NCBI GenBank assembly: GCA_025363655.1
Contig: JANYDK010000101.1
Coordinates: forward strand, 1 to 47,825
Length of the DNA: 47,825 bases
Origin: Deltaproteobacteria bacterium
Lineage (GTDB): Bacteria; Myxococcota_A; Polyangia; Polyangiales; JADJMO01
Direction: 5' to 3'
In this document: positions 9,057-17,929 of the stretch, piece by piece
Numbering within the stretch: the first letter of the stretch is position 1
How the letters are laid out: each line of letters begins with the position of its first letter
Made by a program: the position numbers and the translations under genes
Notes under the pieces: generated by a model
Told to the model about the DNA's origin: nothing
The model's input: the letters and a program-made list of their open reading frames with translations, nothing else
The model's database searches: none

Positions 9057-9728
9057 TCACCAGCCGTCGGGCAATCCTGGGCGCAGACAGCTGATGGTGT
9101 GCGGCGCGCGCCACGACGACTCGAGCGGGAGGACGGCGCCTCCTCGCCGCTCGGTGCCTTCGTCGAGGCTCCAACTCGGCGCGTCGCCCGGAGAGATGGA
9201 GTGCGTGCCGCTCTGGAAGCCGCCGATGATGTACGTGTGGCCGGCGACGCGCGAGTGCAGCCTACCCGCCAGCTCGGGCGCGAACTTGGCGCCCGCCGCG
9301 GCGCCGAACGCGCTGCAACAGCGTAGCCAGACGAGCGCGCTGCCGAGGAGCACCTCGCGAAACCCGTCGAGCTCGGCGGCGATGGGCGAGCGCCTGCCGA
9401 GCGCCTCGTGATCGAGCGTGGTCTCGCCGAGGCGCATGAAGCCGAAGCCGCCGTGCCCCCACACCTGCAGCTCGCCGATTTGTCGCTCGGTCGTGCGGGC
9501 GAGCGACGTCGCCCAACGCAGCGCCTCGTCCCAACGATCGGTGCCGAGCGCGCCGTCGCAACGCATCATCAGTTTATGCATCACGCTGCCGAGCTTCCAC
9601 CACGGCGAAAGCCCACCGCTCCCGTGCGCGGTGCCGTCGTCCCGCCGCTCGACGCGTGGGAGTCGCAACACGCCGCGCAGCGAACCGACGTCGCTCGTGT
9701 CGTAGACGACGAGGTGGAGCGGCTTAAT
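9057..9728 (-). CDS. Caspase/CHAT-like fold protein, apparent ATT start
   Basis: The product is about 223 aa. The conserved first strand ([14 protein letters not shown]) begins directly after the clpA stop, and the only initiator before it is ATT 9728-9726, sharing bases with the clpA stop (ATTAA). The next in-frame GTG would delete the first strand. The fold shows a His in LQVWGHGGFGFM and a Cys in LVWLRCCSAFG. A conserved tail follows: AGHTYIIGGFQSGTH, PSWS and APHTISCLRPGLP. The His/Cys pair fits caspase-like (CHAT or DUF4347-like) peptidases; activity is not shown. Its position at the end of clpS-clpA suggests co-translation with ClpA and perhaps a protein-turnover role. Confidence 0.65.
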   Translation of the reverse strand: MKPLHLVVYDTSDVGSLRGVLRLPRVERRDDGTAHGSGGLSPWWKLGSVMHKLMMRCDGALGTDRWDEALRWATSLARTTERQIGELQVWGHGGFGFMRLGETTLDHEALGRRSPIAAELDGFREVLLGSALVWLRCCSAFGAAAGAKFAPELAGRLHSRVAGHTYIIGGFQSGTHSISPGDAPSWSLDEGTERRGGAVLPLESSWRAPHTISCLRPGLPDGW

Positions 9729-12180
9729 GAACCAGCTCGCCCTTCTTCTCGGCGTCTTCTTCCGGAGGCGGCGGGAGCGACTGGTAGGAGAAGACGAGCT
9801 CGCCGTCTTTGACGTCGACCGTGACCTCGCCACCGTGCTCGAGCTTGCCGAAGAGGAGCTCGTCGCCGAGCTTCTTCTTCACCTCGTTCTGGATGACGCG
9901 GGCCAGCGGGCGGGCGCCGTTCTCGCGGTCGTAGCCCTTCTCGCCGAGCCAGGTGCGCGCGGCCTCGGTGATGCTGATGGTGGCGTGTCGATCTTTCAAC
10001 TGCGCGTCGAGCTCCCCGATGAACTTGTCGACGATGCTGCCCATGATCGACGGATCGAGCGGGAGGAAGCTGATGCGCGCGTCGAGGCGATTGCGGAACT
10101 CGGGCGAGAAGGCGTTCTTGAAGGCCTTGTCGTCGGCGCCGGTGGAGAGCTGCGAGGTGTCGCCGAAGCCGACGCGCGCCTTGGCCATGTCACGCGCGCC
10201 GACGTTGCTCGTCATGATGAGGATGATGTGACGAAAATCGCTCTGCACGCCCTTGTTGTCGGTGAGCTTGCCGTGATCCATCACCTGCAGAAGGACGTCG
10301 TAGATTTGCGGGTGCGCCTTCTCGATTTCGTCGAGCAAGAGCACCGCGTGCGGCGTCTTCGCGATGGCCTCGGTGAGCTGACCGCCGTGATCGAAGCCGA
10401 CGTAGCCCGGCGGCGCGCCGATGAGGCGTGAGGCAGAGTACGGCTCTTGGTATTCGCTCATGTCGAAGCGGATGAAGCCGATGCCGAGCGCCTTCGCCAG
10501 CTGCTTCGCGAGCTCGGTCTTGCCGACGCCGGTGGGGCCGGTGAAGAGGAAGCTGCCGATCGGCTTCTCGCCGGTGCGCAGGCCAGCGCGCGCCAACTTG
10601 ATCGCCGCCGCCACCTCTTTGACCGCGCCCTCTTGACCGAAGATGACGCGCCCGAGATCACGCTCGAGGAAGCGAAGCTGCTCCTTGTCGGTGTTCGAGA
10701 CCTCTTTCGGCGGGATTTGCGCCATACGCGCGACCACCGCTTCGATCTCTTTGACGTCGACGATGGCGATGGGAGCGGGCTCGGTGGTGGCCGCGCCCTC
10801 GGCTGGCTTCGGCAACGCCCCCTTCACGGCGGGCACCGCACTCGCCGCGGCGGCAGCAGCAGCCGAGTTCTTCGCGTCCTCGACCGAGCCGGAGACGCCG
10901 CCGCTCGCGAGCTTGGCGCTGGCGCCCGCTTCGTCCATCAAGTCGATGGCCTTGTCGGGGAGCTTGCGGTCGTGGAGGTATTTGTTGCTGAGGTTGACGG
11001 CGGCCTCGAGCGAAGCGCGCGTGTAGCTGACGCCGTGGAACGACTCGTAGCGCGGCTTCAGGCCTTCCAAGATCGCGATCGCGTCTTCGAGGGTCGGTTC
11101 GTTGATTTCGACCTTCTGGAAGCGACGCGAGAGCGCGCGATCGCGCTCGAAGTGCGTGCGCAGCTCTTGAAAGGTGGTCGACCCGATGCAGCGGAGCTTG
11201 CCCGACGAGAGCGCAGGCTTGAGGAGGTTGCCGGCGTCGAGCGTGCCGCCGCTGGTGGCGCCGGCGCCGATGACGGTGTGAATCTCGTCGATGAAGAGAA
11301 TGGCGTGCGGCTTCTTCTCGATGGCCTTGATCACCGCCTTCATGCGCTCTTCGAAATCGCCTCGAAAACGAGTGCCGGCGACGATCGAGCCCATGTCGAG
11401 GACGTAGACCTGCGCCTCGGCGAGCGCCTTCGGGACCTCGCCGCGGTGGATCTTCCAGGCGAGGCCTTCGACGATGGCCGTCTTGCCGACGCCGGCGTCG
11501 CCGACGAGGAGCGGGTTGTTCTTGCGACGACGCGCGAGGATCTGGATGACGCGCTCGACCTCTTTGGCGCGACCGACGAGCGGATCGAGGCGACCCTCGG
11601 CGGCTTCTTTCGCCAAGTCGACCGTGAACTGCGCCAGCGGATCTTGCGTCGCCTTCTTTCGCTTCTCGGCGCCGGCGGGATCGCCGCGACCCTCGGCGGC
11701 GGAGTCGTCATCGTCGTCACTGCGGGGAACCGGAAGATCGTCTTCTTCGCCGATTTTCGAGACCTTGTGGGAGACGAAGTTGACGACGTCGAGGCGGCTG
11801 ACGCCTTGTTCGTCGAGGAGCGCCACCGCCATGCTGTCGCGCTCGGAGAAGATGGCGATGAGCACGTCGGACGCAGAGACCACGTCTTTGTCGGCGCCTT
11901 GCACGTGCATCAGCGCGCGACGGACGACCCGCTGCACGCCGAGCGACGGCGTCGGCGCCGCCTCTTCCTTCATGCTCGGCATCTCTTCGTCGAAATACTT
12001 GGTGAGCGATTTTTTCAGCGCCTCGATGTCGGCGCCGGCGTGACGGAGGATGCTCGCCGTCGTCTGCTCGAAGCAGAGCGCGTGAAGAAGGTGCTCGACG
12101 GTCATGAACTCATGACGACGACGCGCGGCCTCGCTACCGGCGTGCGACAGGGCGATCTCTACTTCGACGGACATCCGCAT
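9724..12180 (-). CDS. clpA: ATP-dependent Clp protease ATPase subunit ClpA
   Basis: The product is 818 aa. The first 140 residues are the Clp N-domain ([20 protein letters not shown]). D1 has Walker [20 protein letters not shown] and the [10 protein letters not shown] motif. D2 has [38 protein letters not shown] and a C-terminal lid ([15 protein letters not shown]). The arrangement and length match ClpA, which unfolds substrates for ClpP. An Ala/Pro-rich insertion ([20 protein letters not shown] region) between D1 and D2 is longer than usual. The start is ATG 12180; the second Met at 12174 is equally possible. It is 105 bp downstream of clpS on the same strand, as is common. Confidence 0.95.
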   Translation of the reverse strand: MRMSVEVEIALSHAGSEAARRRHEFMTVEHLLHALCFEQTTASILRHAGADIEALKKSLTKYFDEEMPSMKEEAAPTPSLGVQRVVRRALMHVQGADKDVVSASDVLIAIFSERDSMAVALLDEQGVSRLDVVNFVSHKVSKIGEEDDLPVPRSDDDDDSAAEGRGDPAGAEKRKKATQDPLAQFTVDLAKEAAEGRLDPLVGRAKEVERVIQILARRRKNNPLLVGDAGVGKTAIVEGLAWKIHRGEVPKALAEAQVYVLDMGSIVAGTRFRGDFEERMKAVIKAIEKKPHAILFIDEIHTVIGAGATSGGTLDAGNLLKPALSSGKLRCIGSTTFQELRTHFERDRALSRRFQKVEINEPTLEDAIAILEGLKPRYESFHGVSYTRASLEAAVNLSNKYLHDRKLPDKAIDLMDEAGASAKLASGGVSGSVEDAKNSAAAAAAASAVPAVKGALPKPAEGAATTEPAPIAIVDVKEIEAVVARMAQIPPKEVSNTDKEQLRFLERDLGRVIFGQEGAVKEVAAAIKLARAGLRTGEKPIGSFLFTGPTGVGKTELAKQLAKALGIGFIRFDMSEYQEPYSASRLIGAPPGYVGFDHGGQLTEAIAKTPHAVLLLDEIEKAHPQIYDVLLQVMDHGKLTDNKGVQSDFRHIILIMTSNVGARDMAKARVGFGDTSQLSTGADDKAFKNAFSPEFRNRLDARISFLPLDPSIMGSIVDKFIGELDAQLKDRHATISITEAARTWLGEKGYDRENGARPLARVIQNEVKKKLGDELLFGKLEHGGEVTVDVKDGELVFSYQSLPPPPEEDAEKKGELVH

Positions 12181-12285
12181 GATTTTCAGATTCTCCGAGG
12201 GCTGCTCGACGTCAGTGCCTCAATCAGATGCAGCCTAGCCACGATCGGCAACGCCGCACCGTCAGAAGCGCGTAGAAGCGCGCAT

Positions 12286-12708
12286 TCACTCGGGCTCGGC
12301 CGTGAGTCGCAGAGGCATTCCGTGTCCGCGCGCGTGCTTGGTCACCTGATCGACCTTCGATTCGGCGACGTCCTTCGGATAGAGGCCGGCGACGCCGCTT
12401 CCCTTGTGGTGGATCGACAACATGATGAACGTCGCCTCCGACTCGTCTTTCTCGAAGAAGCGCGTGAGCACGTCGATGACGAATTCGCGCGTCGTGTAGT
12501 CGTCGTTGTGGAAGACGACCTTCCATCGCTTCGGCTTCTGGACCTTGCGTTCTTGTTCGACGGCGACGTCGGCGTCTTCGTCGGGATTGCCTTTGGAGGG
12601 ACCGTTGGGGGTCCCGGGGCCGGCGTGCGGGCGGAGGAGCATGGGGAGGGTATGATTATCGAATGCCGGCGGCTTCGCGCCAGCAGAGACCGAGGAGGGC
12701 ATGGCCAT
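12286..12708 (-). CDS. clpS: ClpS adaptor for N-end rule substrates
   Basis: The product is 140 aa. The core from about residue 60 shows KVVFHNDDYTTREFVIDVL, then FFEKDESEATFIMLSIHHKG, then VAGLYPKDVAESKVDQV, which is typical of ClpS. It includes the NDD-type motif that binds N-degrons. ClpS hands substrates with destabilising N-termini to ClpA, encoded immediately downstream. The N-terminal 55 residues are a Pro/Gly-rich and Lys/Glu extension that is longer than in the roughly 106-aa E. coli protein. A downstream start is possible, but no better ATG is seen before the core. Confidence 0.93.
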   Translation of the reverse strand: MAMPSSVSAGAKPPAFDNHTLPMLLRPHAGPGTPNGPSKGNPDEDADVAVEQERKVQKPKRWKVVFHNDDYTTREFVIDVLTRFFEKDESEATFIMLSIHHKGSGVAGLYPKDVAESKVDQVTKHARGHGMPLRLTAEPE

Positions 12709-12745
12709 CGATTTGTCCGAGTATTTCCGCGCGAACTGGTGAACA

Positions 12746-12761
12746 TTCTGTTTTTACAGAA
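12746..12761. promoter_or_regulatory. Palindromic candidate operator upstream of hydroxylase gene
   Basis: TTCTGT and ACAGAA form a perfect 6-bp dyad separated by TTTT, in an AT-rich patch unusual for this genome. It lies 21 bp before the hydroxylase ATG and 38 bp before clpS, in the divergent intergenic region. It could bind a dimeric regulator, but no matching regulator gene is adjacent. Confidence 0.35.
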
Positions 12762-12781
12762 CACATGGTATGTTGAGGCCC

Positions 12782-13534
12782 ATGATGACGACGGCGACGC
12801 GCTTCGCTCCTCCCAAAGATGCACCGGCCATCCTTCGGGCACGCAGCGAGGCGCGAGCACGTCTGCATGCGGCCATCCCTGCAGGCTACAGCCCGTGGCT
12901 CCACCTCGCCGGGACCACCTCGGTGGCGATCGTCGCCCTCGCCCTCGGCCTCGCGAAGATGCACGCGCCGACCTGGGTCGAGCTGCTGACGGTGCCCGTC
13001 GTGCTCCTCTTCGCCAACGCCTTCGAGTGGCGCGCGCACAAGAACCTCCTCCACCATCGGCAGAAGCCGCTGCACCACCTCTACGATCGCCACACGCCCG
13101 AGCACCACATGGTCTTCGGCTACGACGACATGGCGATTCGCGATCCGCGCGAGCTCAAGTTGGTGCTGATGCCGGCCATCGGCGTCGCCGGCATCGTCGC
13201 CATGGCCGCGCCCATCGCCTTCGCGCTCGGTCACTTCTGGTCACCGAACCGCGGCTGGCTCTTCCTCGTGACGAGCGCCATCTACGTCGTCGCCTACGAG
13301 CTCTCGCACATGTCCTATCACCTCGCCGAAGACAGCTTCATCGGCCGCCTCTCGCTCGTGCGCGTGCTCCGCGAGCACCACCGTCGGCATCATCATCCGA
13401 AGCTGATGCAGAAGTGGAACTTCAACGTCACGATTCCCCTCTTCGATTGGGTGCACCGCAGCGTGGTCTCGAAAGAGGTGCTCGAAGAGACGCTGGAGCA
13501 CGATCGTCGCGAGAAGACGCCGCGCGACGAGTGA
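12782..13534 (+). CDS. Fatty acid hydroxylase superfamily membrane enzyme
   Basis: The product is about 250 aa. GAGG (12775-12778) precedes two adjacent ATGs at 12782 and 12785; ATG 12770 is an alternative. Four or more hydrophobic segments surround His clusters: RAHKNLLHHRQKPLHHLY, RHTPEHHM, SHMSYHLAED and REHHRRHHHPKLMQKWN. These are the di-iron ligands of the sterol desaturase/fatty acid hydroxylase superfamily. The reaction is likely O2-dependent hydroxylation or desaturation of a lipid in the inner membrane; the substrate is unknown. The gene is divergent from clpS and converges on the next gene with a 10-bp gap. Confidence 0.85.
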   Translation: MMTTATRFAPPKDAPAILRARSEARARLHAAIPAGYSPWLHLAGTTSVAIVALALGLAKMHAPTWVELLTVPVVLLFANAFEWRAHKNLLHHRQKPLHHLYDRHTPEHHMVFGYDDMAIRDPRELKLVLMPAIGVAGIVAMAAPIAFALGHFWSPNRGWLFLVTSAIYVVAYELSHMSYHLAEDSFIGRLSLVRVLREHHRRHHHPKLMQKWNFNVTIPLFDWVHRSVVSKEVLEETLEHDRREKTPRDE

Positions 13535-13544
13535 CGCTCTTGTT

Positions 13545-13973
13545 TCAGTCCCACTGCGCGCAGCTGCTGATCGAAGCGTAATTTCCCGACTTGTCGGGAT
13601 CGCGTTCGAGGTTTCTACGGAGCGATTCGCAGTCGTCGAGGCTGCGCGAGCAGGTGAAGCTCTCGGCGCTGTTCTTCGCGCTCACCGAGGTGAAGCAGCC
13701 GGAGCTCGGCGTCGGTTCGCACTCGGTGAACGTCTCGGCCGAGGTCTCGATTTTCCCGTTCGCCGACCTCGCGCCCTTGCGAGAAATGTCGCACTCCTCT
13801 TTCGTGCGCATGCAGCGCGACGCGTTGGCGGTGTGGGTGTTGCGCCAACAGAACCAGCCGCTGCCGGCGGGACGCACCCCTGCGTTGGCCTCTTTTCGCG
13901 GCTCGCCACACGCGAGGAGAAGCGCGCCCAAGACCAGTGATCCGAGCACTACACATGCTTGAAGACGTCGCAT
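13545..13973 (-). CDS. Small cysteine-containing lipoprotein
   Basis: The product is 142 aa from ATG 13973 (MRRLQACVVLGSLVLGALLLACGEP). The hydrophobic core followed by LLAC is a clear lipobox, so the protein should be lipid-anchored. The mature part has about eight Cys (including GWFCWRNTHTANASRCMRTK and FTCSRSLDDCESL), arranged as in a disulfide-rich domain with two similar halves. No family is recognised. The downstream frame from 14066 lacks the signal context, so the shorter start is preferred. The gene is convergent with the hydroxylase gene and divergent from priA. Confidence 0.75.
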   Translation of the reverse strand: MRRLQACVVLGSLVLGALLLACGEPRKEANAGVRPAGSGWFCWRNTHTANASRCMRTKEECDISRKGARSANGKIETSAETFTECEPTPSSGCFTSVSAKNSAESFTCSRSLDDCESLRRNLERDPDKSGNYASISSCAQWD

Positions 13974-14089
13974 GAGGCCCCCCCCGGGCTCGATACCCTT
14001 CGAGCATACGACAAACGCCCGGCGAATCGAGACGGTCGCGCTTGGAGGTCGGTTGCCGCGCCGCATCGTCCCTGCGACGACTGGCAGAC

Positions 14090-16468
14090 ATGGGACGTGG
14101 CGCGGGCACGATCGATCTCTTCCCGGTCACCTCGGAGCCCGAAAAGCCGGCGCAGAGCTCGCGCTGCGCAGAGATCGCGGTGCCGGTGCCGGTCGATCGG
14201 CCCTTCACCTACTTTGTCCCCGACGCGCTCGCCGGCAGCGTCGTCAGCGGCGCGCGGGTGATGGTCCCCTTCGGCGGACGTCGCCTGATGGGCGTCGTCA
14301 TCGAGGTCCGGGAGGCGACCGCCGAGGAGCGCGAAAACACACGAATCAAGCCGATTTTGGCGATCGTCGACGCGACGCCGGTGCTCCCTCGCGAGCTCCT
14401 CGCCTTCCTCGTGGAGGTCGCTTCGTACTACCTCGCGCCGCTCGGAGAGGTGGTCGCGCTCGCGCTACCTGCCGTCGATCGCCGCGCGATTCGTCGTCTG
14501 CACGCCGAGGGAATGACGCCGGCGAAGGCCCGCATCGCCCCCGAGCACATCGAGCGATGGGTGAAGCGCACGCTCCTGCCGCTCGGCGGAAAGCGCCTCG
14601 GTCGCGTCGCGCGGGTGCTCTTCGAGAAGCTGGAGGCCGAACGAGAGCTGAAGCTCTCCGCGCTCGCCGAAGAGTTCGCCAGCGCCGGCGCCATCATCCG
14701 CAAGCTGGTGACGGACGGCTTCGTCGAAATCGAAGAGCGGCAGCGCGAGATTCGCGCCTTCGAGGACACGGTGACGCGCGACGCGCCGAAGCAGCTCAAC
14801 GACGAGCAAGAGCTGGCCGTCGAGGTCATCGAACGAGGTCTGGCAGAGGCGAGCGATGTTGAGGGGAACTCTCCGAAGGCGATTCTCCTTCACGGCGTCA
14901 CCGGGTCGGGCAAGACCGAGGTCTACCTCCAGGCCATCGCGCGCACGCTGCAGCTCGGACGGGGCGCGCTCGTTCTGGTGCCGGAAATCGCGCTCACGCC
15001 GCAGCTCGTGGCGCGTTTTCGCGAGCGCTTCGGCGACGAGGTGGCGGTCGTGCACAGCGCGCTCGATCCGGCCGCGCGTCACGCGATGTGGCGTCGTCTT
15101 CATCAAGGAGAGCTCCGCGTCGCCATCGGGGCCCGCAGCGCGCTCTTCTCGCCGGTGCCCAACGTCGGGCTCATCGTCGTCGACGAAGAGCACGATCCGT
15201 CGTTCAAGCAGGAAGAAGGCGTTCGTTATCACGCGCGCGATTGCGCCCTTCTCCGCGCCCATCGTGCGCACGCGCTCTGCATCGTCGGCAGCGCCACGCC
15301 TTCGCTCGAAGTGCTCGAGCTCTCCCGCAAAGGGAAGATGCATAAAGTGGTGATGAAACGCCGGGCGCGCGCGCAGCCGCTCCCCGACGTCGAGCTCCTC
15401 GACCTCCGTCACGTCGGACCAGGGCCGACCGGGAGCAAGCTCCTCTCGCTGCCGCTGCACCGCGCGCTCGAACAGACGCTGGCCGCGAAAGAGCAGGCGA
15501 TTCTCTTTCTCAATCGTCGCGGCTTCGCGCCGGCGGTGATCTGCGAGAAGTGCGGCACGCTTCAACGTTGCCCCGACTGCGACGTCGCGCTGACGATGCA
15601 CAAGAAGTCGGGGCTGCGTCCGCTCAAGGATGGCGGGGTGGTGTCGGTCCCCTCGGGGATGCGCTGTCACTACTGCGACAAGGTCACGCCGCTCCCCGAG
15701 CGATGTACGAAGTGCGCGGGCCCGATGGTGCTCGAAGGCATCGGCACCGAGCGGCTCGAAGAGGTCCTCGCGCAAGGATTTCCCGGTGCACGCGTCGCTC
15801 GGCTCGATCGCGACGTGGCCAGCGGCAAAGACGTCGAGCGCATCCTCGCGCGCGTGCGGGCTCGTGAAGTGGACATCCTCGTCGGCACCCAGATGGTGAC
15901 GAAGGGGCACGATTTGCCGTTCGTCACGTTGGTGGGCGTGGTCAACGCCGATGGCGCGCTCTCGATGCCCGACTTCCGCGCCGCCGAGCGCACGTTCCAA
16001 CTCCTCGTCCAGGTCGCGGGTCGGGCCGGTCGCGGCGACGTCTCCGGCACGGTCTACGTGCAGACGCGGACGCCCGAGCACTGGGCGATCGCCTGCGCCG
16101 CGCATCACGACGTCGATGGCTTCGTCGAACGCGAGCTGAAAGATCGCGAAGAGCTCGGCTATCCGCCCTTCTCGCGCCTCGTCTTGGTGCGCCTCGATGG
16201 AGAGCTCGAGCCCGCCACCGTCGCCGCCGCGCAGGTGCTCGCCAACGTCGCGCTCGACACGCCCGAGGTGAAGGCTGGCCGCGTCGAGGTGAAGGGCCCG
16301 ACACCCGCGCCGATCCCGAGAATTCGTGGGCGATTTCGCTGGCGCATTCTTCTGCGAGGCGAGCGCAAAGAGCTCCGCGCGGTGGCGATCGCCGTGCGCA
16401 AGGCGGCCGAGATGGTGCACCGCGACGTGCGCATCATGGTCGACGTCGACCCGCTCTCGTTCATGTGA
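14090..16468 (+). CDS. priA: Primosomal replication restart helicase PriA
   Basis: The product is 792 aa from ATG 14090; a TTG at 14042 would add 16 residues. The N-terminal DNA-binding domain starts with IAVPVPVDRPFTYFVPD. The helicase has Walker A GVTGSGKTEVYLQAI, DEEHDPSFKQEEGVRYHARD and VGSATPSLE, and the C-terminal helicase lobe has GTQMVTKGHDLPFVTLVGV and QVAGRAGRG. The zinc region has eight Cys in CEKC, CPDC, CHYC and CTKC pairs. About 14 extra residues (around LRPLKDGGVVSVPSG) lie between the second and third pairs compared with E. coli. PriA reloads the replisome at stalled forks. Confidence 0.95.
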   Translation: MGRGAGTIDLFPVTSEPEKPAQSSRCAEIAVPVPVDRPFTYFVPDALAGSVVSGARVMVPFGGRRLMGVVIEVREATAEERENTRIKPILAIVDATPVLPRELLAFLVEVASYYLAPLGEVVALALPAVDRRAIRRLHAEGMTPAKARIAPEHIERWVKRTLLPLGGKRLGRVARVLFEKLEAERELKLSALAEEFASAGAIIRKLVTDGFVEIEERQREIRAFEDTVTRDAPKQLNDEQELAVEVIERGLAEASDVEGNSPKAILLHGVTGSGKTEVYLQAIARTLQLGRGALVLVPEIALTPQLVARFRERFGDEVAVVHSALDPAARHAMWRRLHQGELRVAIGARSALFSPVPNVGLIVVDEEHDPSFKQEEGVRYHARDCALLRAHRAHALCIVGSATPSLEVLELSRKGKMHKVVMKRRARAQPLPDVELLDLRHVGPGPTGSKLLSLPLHRALEQTLAAKEQAILFLNRRGFAPAVICEKCGTLQRCPDCDVALTMHKKSGLRPLKDGGVVSVPSGMRCHYCDKVTPLPERCTKCAGPMVLEGIGTERLEEVLAQGFPGARVARLDRDVASGKDVERILARVRAREVDILVGTQMVTKGHDLPFVTLVGVVNADGALSMPDFRAAERTFQLLVQVAGRAGRGDVSGTVYVQTRTPEHWAIACAAHHDVDGFVERELKDREELGYPPFSRLVLVRLDGELEPATVAAAQVLANVALDTPEVKAGRVEVKGPTPAPIPRIRGRFRWRILLRGERKELRAVAIAVRKAAEMVHRDVRIMVDVDPLSFM

Positions 16469-16492
16469 GAGCGGAGAGTCTCTCGCCGAAGC

Positions 16493-17929
16493 CTACTTCA
16501 CGGCCGGATCGACGCAACGCATCGGCGAGTACGTGCCGTCGAACTTCGGCTTGCAGATCCAGCCGCCGACGCAGTCGGTGTCGGCGCAGCAGGAGTCGTC
16601 GCAACGCAGACCGGTGCAGCGGTTGCTGCGGCACTCGGTGGCGGTCGCGCAGGTGTCGCCGCCGCGCTTCTTGCCCGTCGTCGAGGTCGATGAGAACGGC
16701 GAGCAGACGACGACCGGTTTGGTGCCGTATTTCTTGAGCTCGCAGCGATCGCGGCTGTCGGCGCAGTCGCTCGAGCTGCAGCACTGTTGCGAGCAGAAGC
16801 CGCTCGAGAGCCACCCGCTGCTGAGCGGATAGCAGAGGCCGCTCTTGCACTCGGTGTCGTCGCTGCAGGCGTCGCCGTAGGTGCCGGTGCCGAGCGAGGC
16901 GCGACAGGTGAAGGTCTCGTCGGCGCTGCGGAGCGAGCAGGTGCCGCTGGTGCCGCAGGTGAGATTTCCGCAGCAGCTGTCGATGCACTTGTTGCCGGTG
17001 CAGACGCCGCTGCGGCACTCGGAGCCGGCGTTGCACCCGGCGTTGGAGAGCTTGGCGCCGACCGGCACCGCCGCGTCCTTGATGCAAACGGCAGCTGAAT
17101 TTCCAAGCTGTCGGCAGAGGAGACCGTCGGGACAATCGGACGATTGGCAGCACGTCTTGGTGCAGATGGCGCCGCGCGAGACGGAGTCGAGGCAGTGGAG
17201 CCCGGTCGGGCACGACGCTTCGTTGGTGCACTGCTCGCCAGGCCCGACGCTGGGCACGCAGTTGTGCGACTTGGCATCGCAGGTGTACCCGGGCTTGCAG
17301 CCGCCGCCGGTGTGGGTGCAATCGGGATCGGTGCAGGTGCCGGTGGTCGTGTCGCAGCCGCCGTCGGTGCAGCCGTATTTGCGGCAATCGCCGGGGGTGA
17401 TGCAGCCCGGTGCCGGCTTGCCGGTCGCGTCTTTGCGCTCGGACCAGCACTCTTGCGTCTTCTGCGAGCAGTCGTTGGGCTCTTCGTCGACCTTGCCGTC
17501 GCAGTTGTCGTCGAAGCCGTTGCAGACCTCGAGCGCGCCCGGATGGACCGCCGGATCGTTGTCGTTGCAATCGGCGGTGTTCGGCATCGGCGTGCCGTCG
17601 CCCTGGAAGCGGCCGCAGACTTGGTAGGTGTCGCCGTCGACGTCGTAGCCCTCGTCGACCTGCGAGTTGCAGTTGTCGTCGACGCCGTTGCAGAGCTCGC
17701 CCTTCGGGTTGGGCACGCATCCGCGACAGATGCCGCCGGTGCAGACTTTGTTGGGATCGCCCGGGCAGCGCTCGCCTTCGTTGTCGCAGCGGATCTCGCC
17801 GTCGGGATCGGCGCGCAGCGCGAGCTGACAGCCGACGACGCCGCGACCGACGGCGAGCGCGAGCCCGAGCATCGTCAGTGCCGCGAAGACTCGTCGCCAA
17901 CGTGCGTGTCGCGAACGCGAAGAAAGCAT
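16493..17929 (-). CDS. MopE-type cysteine-rich lipoprotein
   Basis: The product is 478 aa. The N-terminus (MLSSRSRHARWRRVFAALTM...GRGVVGCQ) is a signal peptide ending in VVGC, so a lipoprotein is likely. Two MopE-like motifs follow, CNGVDDNCNSQVDEG and CNGFDDNCDGKVDEE, with an acidic DCNDNDP stretch between them, a pattern proposed to bind metal. The rest is a chain of short Cys-rich modules (CTGGICRGC, CCQSSDCPDGLLC, CCGNLTC, CCSSSDCADS, CCADTDCVGGWIC) typical of large myxobacterial surface proteins. Its ATGA start overlaps the stop of the upstream TPR gene, so the two are co-translated. The exact ligand is unknown. Confidence 0.8.
   Translation of the reverse strand: MLSSRSRHARWRRVFAALTMLGLALAVGRGVVGCQLALRADPDGEIRCDNEGERCPGDPNKVCTGGICRGCVPNPKGELCNGVDDNCNSQVDEGYDVDGDTYQVCGRFQGDGTPMPNTADCNDNDPAVHPGALEVCNGFDDNCDGKVDEEPNDCSQKTQECWSERKDATGKPAPGCITPGDCRKYGCTDGGCDTTTGTCTDPDCTHTGGGCKPGYTCDAKSHNCVPSVGPGEQCTNEASCPTGLHCLDSVSRGAICTKTCCQSSDCPDGLLCRQLGNSAAVCIKDAAVPVGAKLSNAGCNAGSECRSGVCTGNKCIDSCCGNLTCGTSGTCSLRSADETFTCRASLGTGTYGDACSDDTECKSGLCYPLSSGWLSSGFCSQQCCSSSDCADSRDRCELKKYGTKPVVVCSPFSSTSTTGKKRGGDTCATATECRSNRCTGLRCDDSCCADTDCVGGWICKPKFDGTYSPMRCVDPAVK

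Noticed and set aside
10447-13581. Very long plus-strand frame opposite clpA, clpS and the hydroxylase start
   Set aside because: It runs antisense to clear clpA and clpS; its composition is that of a shadow frame in a GC-rich genome, with no recognisable domain.
14465-16420. 651-aa minus-strand frame opposite priA
   Set aside because: priA on the plus strand carries all family motifs; the antisense frame has none.
16474-16484. GAGAGTCTCTC palindrome between priA and the MopE-like gene
   Set aside because: The arms leave a one-base loop, so it cannot form a stable hairpin terminator; short palindromes are common.
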